Positions 53,811-63,125 of a stretch of DNA of 64,000 nucleotides are shown in pieces (position 1 is the stretch's first letter; every line of letters starts with the position of its first letter). The notes below the pieces were generated by a model. The model searched no databases. It was not told where the DNA came from and saw only the letters and a program-made list of their open reading frames with translations. The translations under genes were made by a program, and so were the position numbers. Location of the stretch: contig NZ_MDKC01000006.1 in the NCBI RefSeq assembly GCF_001712755.1, forward strand, positions 1 through 64,000, written 5' to 3'. Source of the stretch: Gottfriedia luciferensis. GTDB lineage: Bacteria > Bacillota > Bacilli > Bacillales > Bacillaceae_G.

Positions 53811-54464
53811 ATGAGACATAAATTTGAAGAAGATTTAAGGACCTTGCAAGAATTAATCATCCAATTAGCTGAGAAAACAAAAAAGGCTGTAATTAAAAGT
53901 ATGGATGCTTTTCGAGCTGAAGATATTGAAAAAGCTTTAGAAGTAATTGATGAAGATGATCGTATTAATAAACTAGAAGAAGAGATAAATGAATTAATCG
54001 TTGTAATCATTACTAGACAACAACCCGTAGCCGTAGACTTAAGAAGGAATTTAACAGCTATAAAAATTTCACATGACCTTGAACGAGTAGCAGATTATGC
54101 TGTAAATATTGCGAAATCGACGATTAGGATACGTGATCGACAAGAAAATTTACCATTAGAAAATATTGAAAAAATGCATGAACTAGGAATTGATATGTTA
54201 TCTAGAGCGGTGGATGCTTATCGCTCAGAGGATTTACATGCGGCTAAAGAAATTGGTGAAATCGATGATCAAGTAGATGATTTATATGGAGAAACTGTTA
54301 AATTTTTAATGAATAGTATCGCCGATTCACCTGATCACGTTACAAATTTAATGCAAATGGCATTTATTTGCAGATATCTAGAAAGAATTGCAGACTATGC
54401 AACAAATATTGCTGAAAATATTTATTATCTTGTAAAAGGTAAACATTATTTTTTAAACCAATAA
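53811..54464 (+). CDS. phoU: Phosphate signalling regulator PhoU
   Basis: 217 residues, two three-helix bundles with the repeated metal-binding E/DxxxD motifs (SHDLERVADYAVNIA at about 90-104 and CRYLERIADYATNIAENIYY near the C-terminus). It links Pst transport to phosphate sensing. The start follows GGAGGTGAT. It is located between pstB and pstS rather than at the operon end, so it may be expressed more with PstB than with the permeases. Confidence 0.93.
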   Translation: MRHKFEEDLRTLQELIIQLAEKTKKAVIKSMDAFRAEDIEKALEVIDEDDRINKLEEEINELIVVIITRQQPVAVDLRRNLTAIKISHDLERVADYAVNIAKSTIRIRDRQENLPLENIEKMHELGIDMLSRAVDAYRSEDLHAAKEIGEIDDQVDDLYGETVKFLMNSIADSPDHVTNLMQMAFICRYLERIADYATNIAENIYYLVKGKHYFLNQ

Positions 54465-54538
54465 CGGTGAAACTATAAAAATTTTGAAAAGTAAAAGAAT
54501 CGAGAGTGAATGAATCTACATTGAATAGCAGCTTTTAT

Positions 54539-54568
54539 TTGACATAAACTATTTTTTGTAAATATAAA
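54539..54568 (+). promoter_or_regulatory. Putative sigma-A promoter before pstS
   Basis: TTGACA at 54539 and TATAAA at 54563 with an 18-base spacer. It lies 47 bases before the pstS start, within the 150-base phoU-pstS gap. It would let pstS be transcribed separately from pstB-phoU. No definite Pho boxes can be assigned. Confidence 0.5.
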
Positions 54569-54614
54569 GTGCAACACTTTGAAAGTTAAACAAATTGCTT
54601 TTTGGAGGTAAGTT

Positions 54615-55502
54615 ATGAAACGTAATATTAAACTGATATTTTCATTTTTATTAGTAGCAGTCATTTTAGTAGGATGTAACACTCAAAAAAATACGAATAA
54701 AAAGAATCAAACTGGTGGCGGAAAATTAAGTGGCACAATTACAGCGGCTGGTTCAACTGCATTGCAGCCTTTAGCTGAGGAAGCTGCTACAGAATTCATG
54801 AGTAATAATCCAAGTGTTTCGATTACTATACAAGGTGGAGGAAGTGGAACCGGGGTGAACCAAGTAACATCAGGAGCAGTTCAAATTGGGAATTCAGATG
54901 TACCAGCTGCTGAAAAACTTAGTGATCCGGCTCTTGCAAAGGATTTAGTTGAAACAAAAGTTGCAGGTATCGGTTATTCGATTATTGTTAATAAAGATGT
55001 TACTGTTTCTTCATTAACGTTAAAACAAATTCAAGATATCTTTTCAGGGGCAGTTACTAATTGGAAAGATGTTGGGGGCAAAGACGAGAAAATAAATGTG
55101 ATCAATCGTCCAGCTGCTTCTGGAACAAGAGCAGCTTTTGAAAAAACAGTTATGAGTGGTGTGAAAATAAACGATTCAGTCGGTACAGTTCAAGATTCAA
55201 ATGGAGCTGTAGAGCAAGCAATTAATAGTACTCCTGGGACGATTTCATATCTAGCAAATTCATATCTAGTTGGAGATAAGAAGAATGCCTTAACAATTGT
55301 TAAAATTGATGGAAATGATTCTTCAATTGATAATATAACAAATGGAAAATATCCATTTTATTCGTACGAGTATATGATTACAAAAGGCGATTTAAAAGAC
55401 CCTGTAAAAAGTTATATAGATTTTGTTAAAGGCGATGATTTTTCAGCGAAAGTTGAAGAAATGGGTTATATACCAATGTCTAAAATGGGTAATTTAAAAT
55501 AA
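54615..55502 (+). CDS. pstS: Phosphate-binding lipoprotein
   Basis: 295 residues. The signal peptide has the lipobox LVGC (Cys near 19). The mature part is a PstS-type solute-binding fold with the phosphate-loop elements AAGSTALQPL, GGGSGTGVNQV, IGNSDVPAAE and RPAASGTRAAFEKTV. It captures phosphate outside the membrane and delivers it to PstC/PstA. The ATG follows TGGAGGT. A hairpin after the stop probably limits read-through, giving more PstS than permease. Confidence 0.94.
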   Translation: MKRNIKLIFSFLLVAVILVGCNTQKNTNKKNQTGGGKLSGTITAAGSTALQPLAEEAATEFMSNNPSVSITIQGGGSGTGVNQVTSGAVQIGNSDVPAAEKLSDPALAKDLVETKVAGIGYSIIVNKDVTVSSLTLKQIQDIFSGAVTNWKDVGGKDEKINVINRPAASGTRAAFEKTVMSGVKINDSVGTVQDSNGAVEQAINSTPGTISYLANSYLVGDKKNALTIVKIDGNDSSIDNITNGKYPFYSYEYMITKGDLKDPVKSYIDFVKGDDFSAKVEEMGYIPMSKMGNLK

Positions 55503-55514
55503 TGATCTAACTCT

Positions 55515-55558
55515 AAAGGGTGTTCTATTTCAAATTAAGTTTGATTAGGCACCCTTTA
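55515..55558 (+). terminator. Intercistronic attenuating hairpin pstS/pstC
   Basis: AAAGGGTG / CACCCTTT stem around a 27-base loop, with a weak T tail. It is typical of partial termination after pstS. Confidence 0.65.
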
Positions 55559-55589
55559 TTAGCACTTATATTATTATTAGGAGTTATTT

Positions 55590-56471
55590 ATGAAAATAAG
55601 AAAAAAAAATTATTTTGCAAATGAATACTTAGGAAGAACATTAGTAACCTTTTGCGGTATTTTAATGGTACTTACTACGATTTTGATTATTATTTTTATT
55701 GTAGGTAAAGGAATACAATCATTTACTCAGAGTAATATTTCATTATTTGAAATGCTATTTTCTCCTAATTGGAGCCCAAATGACGCACAAAATCCTAGGT
55801 TTGGAGCATTAAAATTTATTACTGGTTCAATCGTAGTATCAATTGGGGCAGTTATTATTGCAGCACCAATTGCAATCGCCTTAGCTATTTTTATGAATTA
55901 TATTTCACCGATTTTTGGAGATAAAATATTAAAACCTGTTTTAGAAATACTAGTCGGTATTCCTTCAGTTGTCTACGGATTTCTGGGGGTAACAATTCTA
56001 GTTCCGATTATTCGGAATCATATTGGTGGGGTTGGTTTTAGTTTAATTGCCGGAATAATAGTATTGAGTATTATGATTCTTCCAACAATTGCCAGTATAG
56101 CATCAGATGCTATTAGAGCAGTTCCAAAAGATTATTTAGAGGCTTCTTATGGATTAGGTTCTACCCGATGGCAAGCAATTACTAAGGCTATTGTTCCTGC
56201 TGCTATCACTAATGTATTGACTGGTGTAGTACTAGGTTTAGCTAGAGCTTTTGGTGAAGCTTTAGCAGTTCAGATGGTTATTGGTAATACTCTTCAATTC
56301 CCTAAAAGCATCTTTGATCCCACTGTCACATTAACTGGTATATTAACAATGGATATGGCGAATACGATGAATGGAACCCCATGGAACAATGCGTTATGGT
56401 CATTGGCGATGATTTTACTACTCATTTCATTTTTCTTTATTTTAATTATTCGATTAATTGGTAAAAGATAG
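55590..56471 (+). CDS. pstC: Phosphate ABC transporter permease
   Basis: 293 residues with six membrane helices. The permease coupling region contains DAIRAVPKDYLEASYGLGSTRWQ, followed by GLARAFGEALAVQMVIGN. It forms the membrane channel with PstA. It starts 88 bases after pstS, past the hairpin, and ends 13 bases before pstA. All family features are intact. Confidence 0.93.
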   Translation: MKIRKKNYFANEYLGRTLVTFCGILMVLTTILIIIFIVGKGIQSFTQSNISLFEMLFSPNWSPNDAQNPRFGALKFITGSIVVSIGAVIIAAPIAIALAIFMNYISPIFGDKILKPVLEILVGIPSVVYGFLGVTILVPIIRNHIGGVGFSLIAGIIVLSIMILPTIASIASDAIRAVPKDYLEASYGLGSTRWQAITKAIVPAAITNVLTGVVLGLARAFGEALAVQMVIGNTLQFPKSIFDPTVTLTGILTMDMANTMNGTPWNNALWSLAMILLLISFFFILIIRLIGKR

Positions 56472-56484
56472 GGGGACAAGATTA

Positions 56485-57396
56485 ATGAATGCTCGAAGTA
56501 TTGATAAATTATGGACAATCATTCTCTATATCGTTTCATATTTAATTGTTTTACTACTTATTTATCTACTATGGGAAATCATTTCAAATGGTTGGGGATT
56601 TTGGGACCCAAACTTTTTATTTGGAAGACCAAGTAATACGCAAGCCGGGGGAGGCATTGGTCCTCAATTATTTAATTCATTTTATATTTTAGTATTAACA
56701 TTGGCTATTTCTATACCTCTTGGATTAGGATCAGGTATTTATTTGGCAGAATATGCAAAGCCAGGGAAATTTCTAACTTTTGTGAGACTTTGTATAGAAA
56801 CTTTAGCTTCTTTACCATCAATTGTAGTTGGCTTATTCGGATTACTTGTATTTGTTACAATGACTGGTTGGGGCTATTCTTTAATTGGAGGTTCTTTAGC
56901 AATTACAATATTAAATTTACCAAGTCTTACCCGTGTATCAGAAACAGCACTACTAGATGTTCCGAAAAATATTAAAGAAGGTAGTTTTGGGTTAGGGGCT
57001 ACAAAATGGCAAACAATCGTTAAAATTAGTATTCCAACAGCAATTCCACAACTCATTACTGGAATTATTCTATCCGCAGGCAGAATATTTGGAGAAGCAG
57101 CAGCGCTAATCTATACAGCAGGATTAACAACTCCAGTTTTAAATTCGATTGCTCCAATTAATAGTCAAATGAATCCATTTAATATTTTTCGTCCTGCAGA
57201 AACATTAGCAGTTCATATTTGGAAATTGAATTCTGAAGGTATTGTTCCAGACGCTCACGAAATTGCTGCAAAGTCGGCTGCAGTGTTGATCGTTATGGTA
57301 CTATTATTTAATTTATTAGCTCGATTAATTGCTAATTTTATTCATAGAAGATACACAGGTACTAATAGAAAAGTGAAAGTAAAAGAAATTATGTGA
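56485..57396 (+). CDS. pstA: Phosphate ABC transporter permease
   Basis: 303 residues with six membrane helices. The coupling region is ALLDVPKNIKEGSFGLGATKWQ, with GRIFGEAAALIYTAG. The start at 56485 is chosen because AGGGGGA precedes it; the longer frame from 56458 overlaps pstC. It is the last gene of the pst operon. No strong terminator is visible after the stop. Confidence 0.92.
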   Translation: MNARSIDKLWTIILYIVSYLIVLLLIYLLWEIISNGWGFWDPNFLFGRPSNTQAGGGIGPQLFNSFYILVLTLAISIPLGLGSGIYLAEYAKPGKFLTFVRLCIETLASLPSIVVGLFGLLVFVTMTGWGYSLIGGSLAITILNLPSLTRVSETALLDVPKNIKEGSFGLGATKWQTIVKISIPTAIPQLITGIILSAGRIFGEAAALIYTAGLTTPVLNSIAPINSQMNPFNIFRPAETLAVHIWKLNSEGIVPDAHEIAAKSAAVLIVMVLLFNLLARLIANFIHRRYTGTNRKVKVKEIM

Positions 57397-57522
57397 TTTT
57401 GGTCCAATTGTCATGCTCTTCACCACGCATTCTCGTGAATCATCAATTATTAAAAAAGTGTATGGAAATTTAAATAAAAATAGCTGTACATTACTTTGTG
57501 ATAATAATGATCAAATTAAAAT

Positions 57523-57567
57523 TTGAGAACAAATGGTAAAAAATAATTATTTACCGTTCGTTCTCAA
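57523..57567. promoter_or_regulatory. Long inverted repeat of the intergenic module (upstream of Dabb gene)
   Basis: Arms TTGAGAACAAATGGTAAA and TTTACCGTTCGTTCTCAA with two mismatches around nine bases. It is followed by TATGTTTAAATATATAAG as in other copies. It is the first element in the 416-base gap 57397-57812, which also has the 27-bp element at 57628-57654 and a half site near 57733, but no supported gene. Confidence 0.6.
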
Positions 57568-57627
57568 TATGTTTAAATATATAAGTAAGGAGCTAATGCT
57601 TTTATGTGTAACCAAATTATATTTATA

Positions 57628-57654
57628 ATTTCAATATTTATAGAAATACAGAAT
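57628..57654 (+). promoter_or_regulatory. 27-bp palindromic element (copy 2)
   Basis: Matches 38941-38967 in 26 of 27 positions and has the same TATTTATAGAAATA core. It lies 159 bases before the Dabb gene. Confidence 0.5.
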
Positions 57655-57812
57655 AACAAAATTAAATGAGTATTTTACGCCAAATAATCAACATGTTAGT
57701 CTCGGAAGGAATATTTGTTTTTCAATTGAGAACGATAAAAGAGTTAATAATCTATAAGATAAAAGATAGAAATGATGAAAGATTTTTTAACTATTAAAAC
57801 GGAGGTGACGGC

Positions 57813-58106
57813 ATGATTGAACATGTTGTAATCATCAAGTTCGATAAAATGACCACAAAGGAACAAAAGGATAATGTGATTCAACAGCTGCAAAGTTTGG
57901 CAAATTCGATACCAGGCATTGTTGATTTACGTTGTAATCACAATTTTTCCGAGCGGAATCAAGGATTTGATATTGGCTTAACTGTTCGATTTGAAAGCAT
58001 AGAAGCACTAAAAGCCTATGGTCCACATCCAGAACACCAAAAGGCAGTTTCGTACATGATTGAAGCTGGTATGACTGACAGTATTATTGTGGATTTTGAA
58101 ATTTAA
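57813..58106 (+). CDS. Dabb (stress-responsive alpha/beta barrel) family protein
   Basis: 97 residues. The opening MIEHVVIIKFD and end DSIIVDFEI, with LRCNHNFSERNQGFDIGLTVRFE and YGPHPEHQKAV, match the dimeric alpha/beta-barrel Dabb family. Members include stress proteins and small cyclases or monooxygenase-like enzymes; the activity here is unknown. The ATG follows GGAGGTGA. It lies between a module copy and an MFS gene with module sites, so probable co-regulation with the pump is inferred. Confidence 0.82.
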   Translation: MIEHVVIIKFDKMTTKEQKDNVIQQLQSLANSIPGIVDLRCNHNFSERNQGFDIGLTVRFESIEALKAYGPHPEHQKAVSYMIEAGMTDSIIVDFEI

Positions 58107-58197
58107 TTGTTTAGTCTTCAATAGTAATGACCAATCAGCATTTTATAAAGGGAGAAATTTTACTTTTATTTGTAATCTATAGGAGGAATGAAAATTA

Positions 58198-58220
58198 TTT
58201 TAGAATGAACATTCTTAAAA
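58198..58220 (+). promoter_or_regulatory. Short palindromic site upstream of MFS gene
   Basis: Palindrome with core TTAGAATGAACATTCTTAA, the most symmetric member of the short-site family. It lies 116 bases before the MFS start. Confidence 0.6.
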
Positions 58221-58297
58221 TAGCAACAGATAAAATGTTTGTGAACATACAAACATTTGAATTCCATTATTTTTAGCACAATTATTTTTTTGATTTT

Positions 58298-58315
58298 TTG
58301 AGAACGAACAGTAAA
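58298..58315 (+). promoter_or_regulatory. Single arm of the long module repeat at the MFS ribosome site
   Basis: TTGAGAACGAACAGTAAA ends 20 bases before the MFS ATG. It is a half copy of the long inverted repeat, without its partner arm. Confidence 0.5.
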
Positions 58316-58335
58316 AAATAGAAAGGAATGTAAAT

Positions 58336-59532
58336 ATGAAAAGAATGTTATTAATTATATTATTGATGTCATGTGGTGCAACTTTTGTTACGCCAATGTT
58401 TTCTTTGTATAGCGAATATTATCATTTAAGTAGTTTGCAAATTACAATTTTATTTGCTATTTATGCTGTTTTTCTTTTACCAACTTTACTTATTGTTGGA
58501 GCAAAAGGGAACATATGGGGATTAAAAAAAGTAATCCGTATTAGTATCCTATTTTCTATTGTTTCTACCATATTATTGCTAAGTAATACTGAAGCGTGGA
58601 TGTTATATGCTGGAAGAATATTAGAAGGGATTGCATACGGTGCTTTTACAGGTACTGCAGTTGCTTTCTTAATGAGACATACTTCTCCAAAAGACACAGG
58701 TACAGCACTCAAATTATCAGGAGTTACAGTTCTTGTTGGTTTTGGACTTGGACCATTAATTGCTGCTTTCATGTTGCAATATATCCCCGTTCAACCGTTA
58801 AAATTACCATTTTACATTCTGATTTTTTTCTTGATCATTTCAATCATAATTCTTGAAACGTTGTCAAAAGATATCGTTTCACCTGAGCAAAAGCGTGCAA
58901 AAAACAAGATATCACTAGGTGTTCCCAAAAAGATTCGTTCACATTTTTGGGCAATGTCAGCACTTCCTATTTTTACAGTTTTTACGTTACAAGGAATTGC
59001 GTTTGCTCTAATTCCTATTTTTGTAAAAAATATAATTCATACGTCTAATCACTTTATTTCAGGTTTAATATTTTTCGTCCTTTTAAGTGGATCAGCAACA
59101 GCTCAGTTCATACCTAGACCGAATCATCCAATTACTCGTATCAGATTAGGTATACTGTTTCTACTTGTTGGTACGTGGCTTATTGTTATTTCAGGTCAAA
59201 CATCAAGTTTACCCTTACTCTGGATAGGTGTATTCACACAAGCTCTAGGTGGAGGATGGACTTTTCAGAATGCGTTATTTTTTGCAGGTAAACTGCCAGA
59301 ACCGGAGTCTAGACCTCGTGTAATATCAGCTTTTTATTTTGTTGCTTATATTGGATTTATCGTTCCTGTTATAGGAGTCGGAGTACTTACAAAATTTTTC
59401 AATTTAAACTTAGCACTAGTATTTCTTAATTTGTTTGCAACGATAATTGTTGCCTATATATTGTTCTATTCAGTTAAATTTAAACGTGAGACATATAGCA
59501 CAACAGTTCCAAATCAAGGCGCATCAAGATAA
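58336..59532 (+). CDS. MFS transporter (drug efflux type)
   Basis: 398 residues, 12 predicted helices. The first half contains AGRILEGIAYGAFTGTAVAFL and GFGLGPLIAAFML (motif C-like). The second half carries GVFTQALGGGWTFQNALFF. It resembles DHA1-type efflux pumps; the substrate is unknown. The ATG follows GAAAGG. It is framed by two module sites upstream and one downstream, making it the most site-rich gene in the window and a plausible member of the TetR regulon. Confidence 0.83.
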   Translation: MKRMLLIILLMSCGATFVTPMFSLYSEYYHLSSLQITILFAIYAVFLLPTLLIVGAKGNIWGLKKVIRISILFSIVSTILLLSNTEAWMLYAGRILEGIAYGAFTGTAVAFLMRHTSPKDTGTALKLSGVTVLVGFGLGPLIAAFMLQYIPVQPLKLPFYILIFFLIISIIILETLSKDIVSPEQKRAKNKISLGVPKKIRSHFWAMSALPIFTVFTLQGIAFALIPIFVKNIIHTSNHFISGLIFFVLLSGSATAQFIPRPNHPITRIRLGILFLLVGTWLIVISGQTSSLPLLWIGVFTQALGGGWTFQNALFFAGKLPEPESRPRVISAFYFVAYIGFIVPVIGVGVLTKFFNLNLALVFLNLFATIIVAYILFYSVKFKRETYSTTVPNQGASR

Positions 59533-59587
59533 TATGAAGTAAAGAACTGAAAGGGGGAATGCAAACAAATTTTAATTTTTTTGTTTA

Positions 59588-59609
59588 TTTGAGAATGAAT
59601 GTTCTTGAA
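59588..59609 (+). promoter_or_regulatory. Short palindromic site upstream of truncated SDR
   Basis: Palindrome with core GAGAATGAATGTTCTT, preceded by TTTGTTTATTT as at 36541. It lies 240 bases before the SDR fragment. Confidence 0.55.
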
Positions 59610-59848
59610 TGAAGCGTTTTACTATTTGTTGTGATTAAAGCAACTGCATATATGGTTTAAAGATTGGAGAATCTCCTTTAAGATTTTGCAAACTACGTGA
59701 AGGTTGCAATATGTAGAAAATTTTTAAGGGATACTATTAAAAATAATCAAATTAAAATAAGTAATCGATCGATCACTGTCAAGGTCAAGTATTGTCATTA
59801 AAGCAGAGGATTAGATCTGAACTAATAAAAAAGGGAGAAATGATAAAG

Positions 59849-60010
59849 ATGAGTAAAGTATGGTTTATTACAGGAACTTCAACAGGATTCGGTAGAGAAT
59901 TTGTGCAACAGCTGCTAAATGCAGGAGACAAAGTGGTCGCTACAGCGCGCAATATTAAATCTATACAGGATTTTAAAGAACTGGCACCGGATCGTGTTCA
60001 CATTGTTTGA
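59849..60010 (+). pseudogene. Truncated short-chain dehydrogenase (N-terminal 53 residues)
   Basis: MSKVWFITGTSTGFGREFVQQLL and VVATARN are the start of an intact SDR cofactor domain. It stops after APDRVHIV, where family members continue with LDVT. The active-site half is absent. The sequence after the break is richer in G and C and unrelated, so a recombination or insertion junction lies at about 60008. AAGGGAG precedes the ATG. Confidence 0.8.
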
Positions 60011-60186
60011 ATAAGGATAACGTTTATTTGAAACGGTATTACCCGCCACGGTTGAATCGTTTAAAGCAGGCAGACAGCTCCCTGCATTTCAATTTAATTA
60101 AAGTTCGAAATGTAATTTATTATTCAAAGGAGAAGAATGTGGAGCAGTCTACACTTCCTTTAGATCATAAAAGGAGTAAACGTGTA

Positions 60187-61101
60187 ATGAATAAAGAATC
60201 GGGTTTTACGAAAAATGATGTGGAAATAAATGCTGAAGGAACCATGCTTAGAGGATGGATTTATTTGCCTCAACGCGATGATATTACGCCGATCCCGGCC
60301 ATTGTGATGGCACATGGATATGCGGGACTGAAGGAGATGTTTTTGGAGCCTTACGCTGAGAAGTTCGCTACCAACGGATTTGCTGTATTGTTGTTCGATC
60401 ATCGGAATTTTGGAGACAGCGATGGAACTCCAAGGCACGAAATAGATCCTTGGCAGCAATTGGAGGACTACCGGCATGTAATAACATACGCAAGCTCGCT
60501 ACCTCAAGTCGACAGCAATGCAATCGGGGTATGGGGTACAAGCTACAGCGGGGGACATGTTTTGGTAGTTGGCGCGACCGATAAACGAGTAAAATGCATC
60601 GTATCTCAGGTTCCGACAATCAGCGGCTCGAAAATTGCCCAAAGAAGAGTGAACGGAGAAGCGCTAACAGAGTTGTTGTCTTCGTTTGCAGAAGATAGAT
60701 TAAACAGGCAACGCGGTGAAGATCCCGTTTATTATTCGGTCGTACCAGGAGGAGAATTTGAAAATAGCGTATATAAATCGAAGGATGCAATTGAATTCTA
60801 TTTGAAAGGCTCAGAGAAATTTATTAACAAAGTTACGCTTCGTTCGATTGAGTTATCTAGAGGTTATGAGCCGGGAGCTTTTATTGCCAATATAAGTCCT
60901 AGCCCACTGTTAATGTTGGTTGCAAAAAACGATTTTATAACTCCTACCGATCTGTCACTTGCTGCTTACGAGCAAGCTCTTGAGCCCAAAAAATTGGTGC
61001 TGATATCGGGAGGACATTTTGACCCATACAAGAAGTATTTCGATCAGTCGAGCAGCGAAGCCGTGGAATGGTTTAAGACTCATTTGTTCAATTGGCAGTA
61101 A
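60187..61101 (+). CDS. Alpha/beta hydrolase (dienelactone hydrolase/acetyl xylan esterase-like)
   Basis: 304 residues. The fold elements are AIVMAHGYAGLKEMF (oxyanion region), LLFDHRNFGDSDG and GVWGTSYSGGHVL with the nucleophile Ser in GTSYSGG. The late Asp in NDFITP and His in GGHFDPY complete the triad. The substrate is unknown. The ATG at 60187 follows AAAAGGAG at ten bases. The frame extends 60 codons upstream to 60007, but that part has no ribosome site and may be foreign flank. G and C content is visibly higher than nearby genes, which suggests transfer. Confidence 0.83.
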   Translation: MNKESGFTKNDVEINAEGTMLRGWIYLPQRDDITPIPAIVMAHGYAGLKEMFLEPYAEKFATNGFAVLLFDHRNFGDSDGTPRHEIDPWQQLEDYRHVITYASSLPQVDSNAIGVWGTSYSGGHVLVVGATDKRVKCIVSQVPTISGSKIAQRRVNGEALTELLSSFAEDRLNRQRGEDPVYYSVVPGGEFENSVYKSKDAIEFYLKGSEKFINKVTLRSIELSRGYEPGAFIANISPSPLLMLVAKNDFITPTDLSLAAYEQALEPKKLVLISGGHFDPYKKYFDQSSSEAVEWFKTHLFNWQ

Positions 61102-61243
61102 CTTTCAATGAAACTTTTTTCCAATACATCGGGATAATTCGCACCTACAGATATAAAAGTTATTATTCTAAAGTTTATAGCGATAATCAACGTCATTTTT
61201 TAATTATAAAGATAACATTATATAAAAAGGAGAGAGAGAGAAC

Positions 61244-61666
61244 ATGTATGAACGGTTTTTGGTTCCAGTTGACGGGTCTGAACACTCCAAACATGCATTG
61301 AAATCGGCTGAATGGTTGGCGCAAAATATGGGGATAAATGCACATATAACGCTTCTTCACGTTATTCCAAGTAACAATTACAATACAGTTGCTTTCGGAG
61401 TGGATATTAAACAATTGCTAGAAGAGGAAGCTAAGATGATTTTTGAGGAATCTGAACAAGTTCTTTCAGGGTCATCTATCCAATACGATTGCGAATACCA
61501 TATTGGAGATCCTGCAGAGATGATATGCAAGAAGGCAAAAGAGGGAGATTACGACCTAATCGTAATGGGAAGCAGGGGACTTAGCCTCTTTTCAGAACTG
61601 CTCGTGGGAAGTGTAAGCCATAAAGTGGTCCAGCATGCGCATTGTGGTGTAATGATTGTAAAGTAA
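61244..61666 (+). CDS. Universal stress protein UspA family
   Basis: 140 residues, complete single Usp domain. The opening YERFLVPVDGSEHSKHAL and end GSRGLSLFSELLVGSVSHKV contain the ATP-binding G-2x-G-9x-G(S/T) motif. It is a cytosolic nucleotide-binding stress protein whose precise role is unknown. AAAAGGAGAGAGA precedes the ATG. It lies between the hydrolase and aldo/keto reductase genes and may belong to the same acquired block. Confidence 0.88.
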   Translation: MYERFLVPVDGSEHSKHALKSAEWLAQNMGINAHITLLHVIPSNNYNTVAFGVDIKQLLEEEAKMIFEESEQVLSGSSIQYDCEYHIGDPAEMICKKAKEGDYDLIVMGSRGLSLFSELLVGSVSHKVVQHAHCGVMIVK

Positions 61667-61757
61667 CAATGTGGTGATTGTAACCCCAAGAACTAAAAGA
61701 AAAAAAGACGTTCGTATCCGTAAAGAAAAATAATACTAGAATGGAGTTGAAAGTTAA

Positions 61758-62689
61758 ATGGCAGAGCACGTTCGAATCGGGAAAACAGATTTATATGTCA
61801 ATCCAATTGGTTTAGGAACAAACGCAGTAGGCGGTCACAATCTTTTTCATAATCTTGATGAAGAAACTGGTAGGGAATTAGTTCGCGCAGGGCTAATAAA
61901 CGGGATAAATTTATTAGATACAGCTTTTATGTACGGTCCCAAACGTTCTGAGGAGATCATTGGTGAAGTCGTAAAAGAAAATGGTAATCGCTCAGAAATT
62001 GTAATTGCTACGAAAGCAGCCCATAAATTTGTTGGTTCTGAAGTTGTAATTGATAATTCGCCTGCTTTTTTAAAACAATCTGTCGAAGAGAGCCTAAAAC
62101 GTCTGCAAACGGATTACATTGATTTATTTTATATTCATTTCCCTGATCAGGATACGCCAAAGGATGAAGCCGTCGGAGCCCTAAAACAATTGAAGGATGA
62201 GGGGAAAATCAGAGCAATCGGTGTTTCCAATTTTTCGATTGAGCAATTGAAAGAAGCCAATAAAGATGGTTATGTGGATGTCTTCCAAGGGGAGTATAAT
62301 CTGCTAAGCCGCGGGGCCGAGAAAGAATTGTTCCCCAATGTTGCTGCAAATAGCATTTCCTTTATACCGTACTTCCCACTTGCTTCAGGATTATTAACAG
62401 GCAAATATAATAAAAATACCGATTTAAGTGAAAAAATGAGAAAACGCCAGCAATTCCGAGAGGGTGTTTTTGAGGAAAACCTGAAAAAAATCGAAAAAGT
62501 TCGTAAAATTGCCGGTGAAAAAGGAACAGAAGTTGCCCATGTCGTTCTTGCCTGGTATTTACCCGTGAAGCCATTGACGTCATCATTCCAGGAGCAAAAC
62601 GGGCAGAACAAGTCTTGCAAAATCTGAAAACACTTGAAGTCAATTTAACGAATGAAGAAATTCAAGAAATTGATCAGATTTTTTCCTAA
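61758..62689 (+). pseudogene. Aldo/keto reductase with a C-terminal frameshift
   Basis: The first 268 codons are an intact AKR barrel: [13 protein letters not shown] (Asp and Tyr), IATKAA (Lys) and [10 protein letters not shown] (His). At about 62560 one A is missing in TATTTACCC. The current frame ends early at 62627 after [14 protein letters not shown]. In the alternative frame the sequence continues [18 protein letters not shown] and ends NEEIQEIDQIFS at 62689, the normal family C-terminus with the NADPH site. The break removes cofactor-binding residues, so activity is doubtful. A sequencing error is possible. Confidence 0.8.
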
Positions 62690-62844
62690 GAATAATATGA
62701 TGCAAACAGGAAAACACAAATTATCAATCTGGAATGAAACTAATCTGAGAAAAAGATTATAAGCCATTAGCTATGATGATTATTATAAAATTTTTAAATA
62801 GTCTTTTGATAGTACAATTTCTTTACTTTAAGGAGGGCATATAA

Positions 62845-62979
62845 ATGGATTTTCAAATAACTGATTCTGCAAAGGAAGTATTGCACAATAAAATAGGAGA
62901 AAATCAAATTATCCAATTATCATTCGATCGTGGAAGCTGTGAAAATCTTAGCAATGAGCTAAATCAAGTCCTTTTTTAA
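62845..62979 (+). CDS. Short Fe-S biogenesis (HesB/YqkB)-like protein or relic (44 aa)
   Basis: AAGGAGGGC precedes the ATG at a good distance. The product opens MDFQITDSAKEVLHNKI and continues IIQLSFDRGSC, which resembles the first part of HesB-like Fe-S scaffold proteins of the YqkB kind. Those are about twice as long and carry a CGC motif in this region; here only one Cys is present and the frame ends. It is probably a truncated relic with an intact translation start. Confidence 0.4.
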   Translation: MDFQITDSAKEVLHNKIGENQIIQLSFDRGSCENLSNELNQVLF

Positions 62980-63125
62980 TGTACTAAATGACAGTTCAGT
63001 TCAATTAAAAAAATGAGTGGCTATTCATTCATTTAAATGTTAAATTTAAAATCAGAATATTTAAAGTATAAAAAAATTTAAGCATTATATATCTTTATTA
63101 TTTAATACTAAGGAGATGAAAGGTG

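Noticed and set aside
60007-60186. 60-residue N-terminal extension of the alpha/beta hydrolase
   Set aside because: No ribosome site, overlaps the end of the SDR fragment, and the hydrolase fold begins after the ATG at 60187, which has AAAAGGAG.
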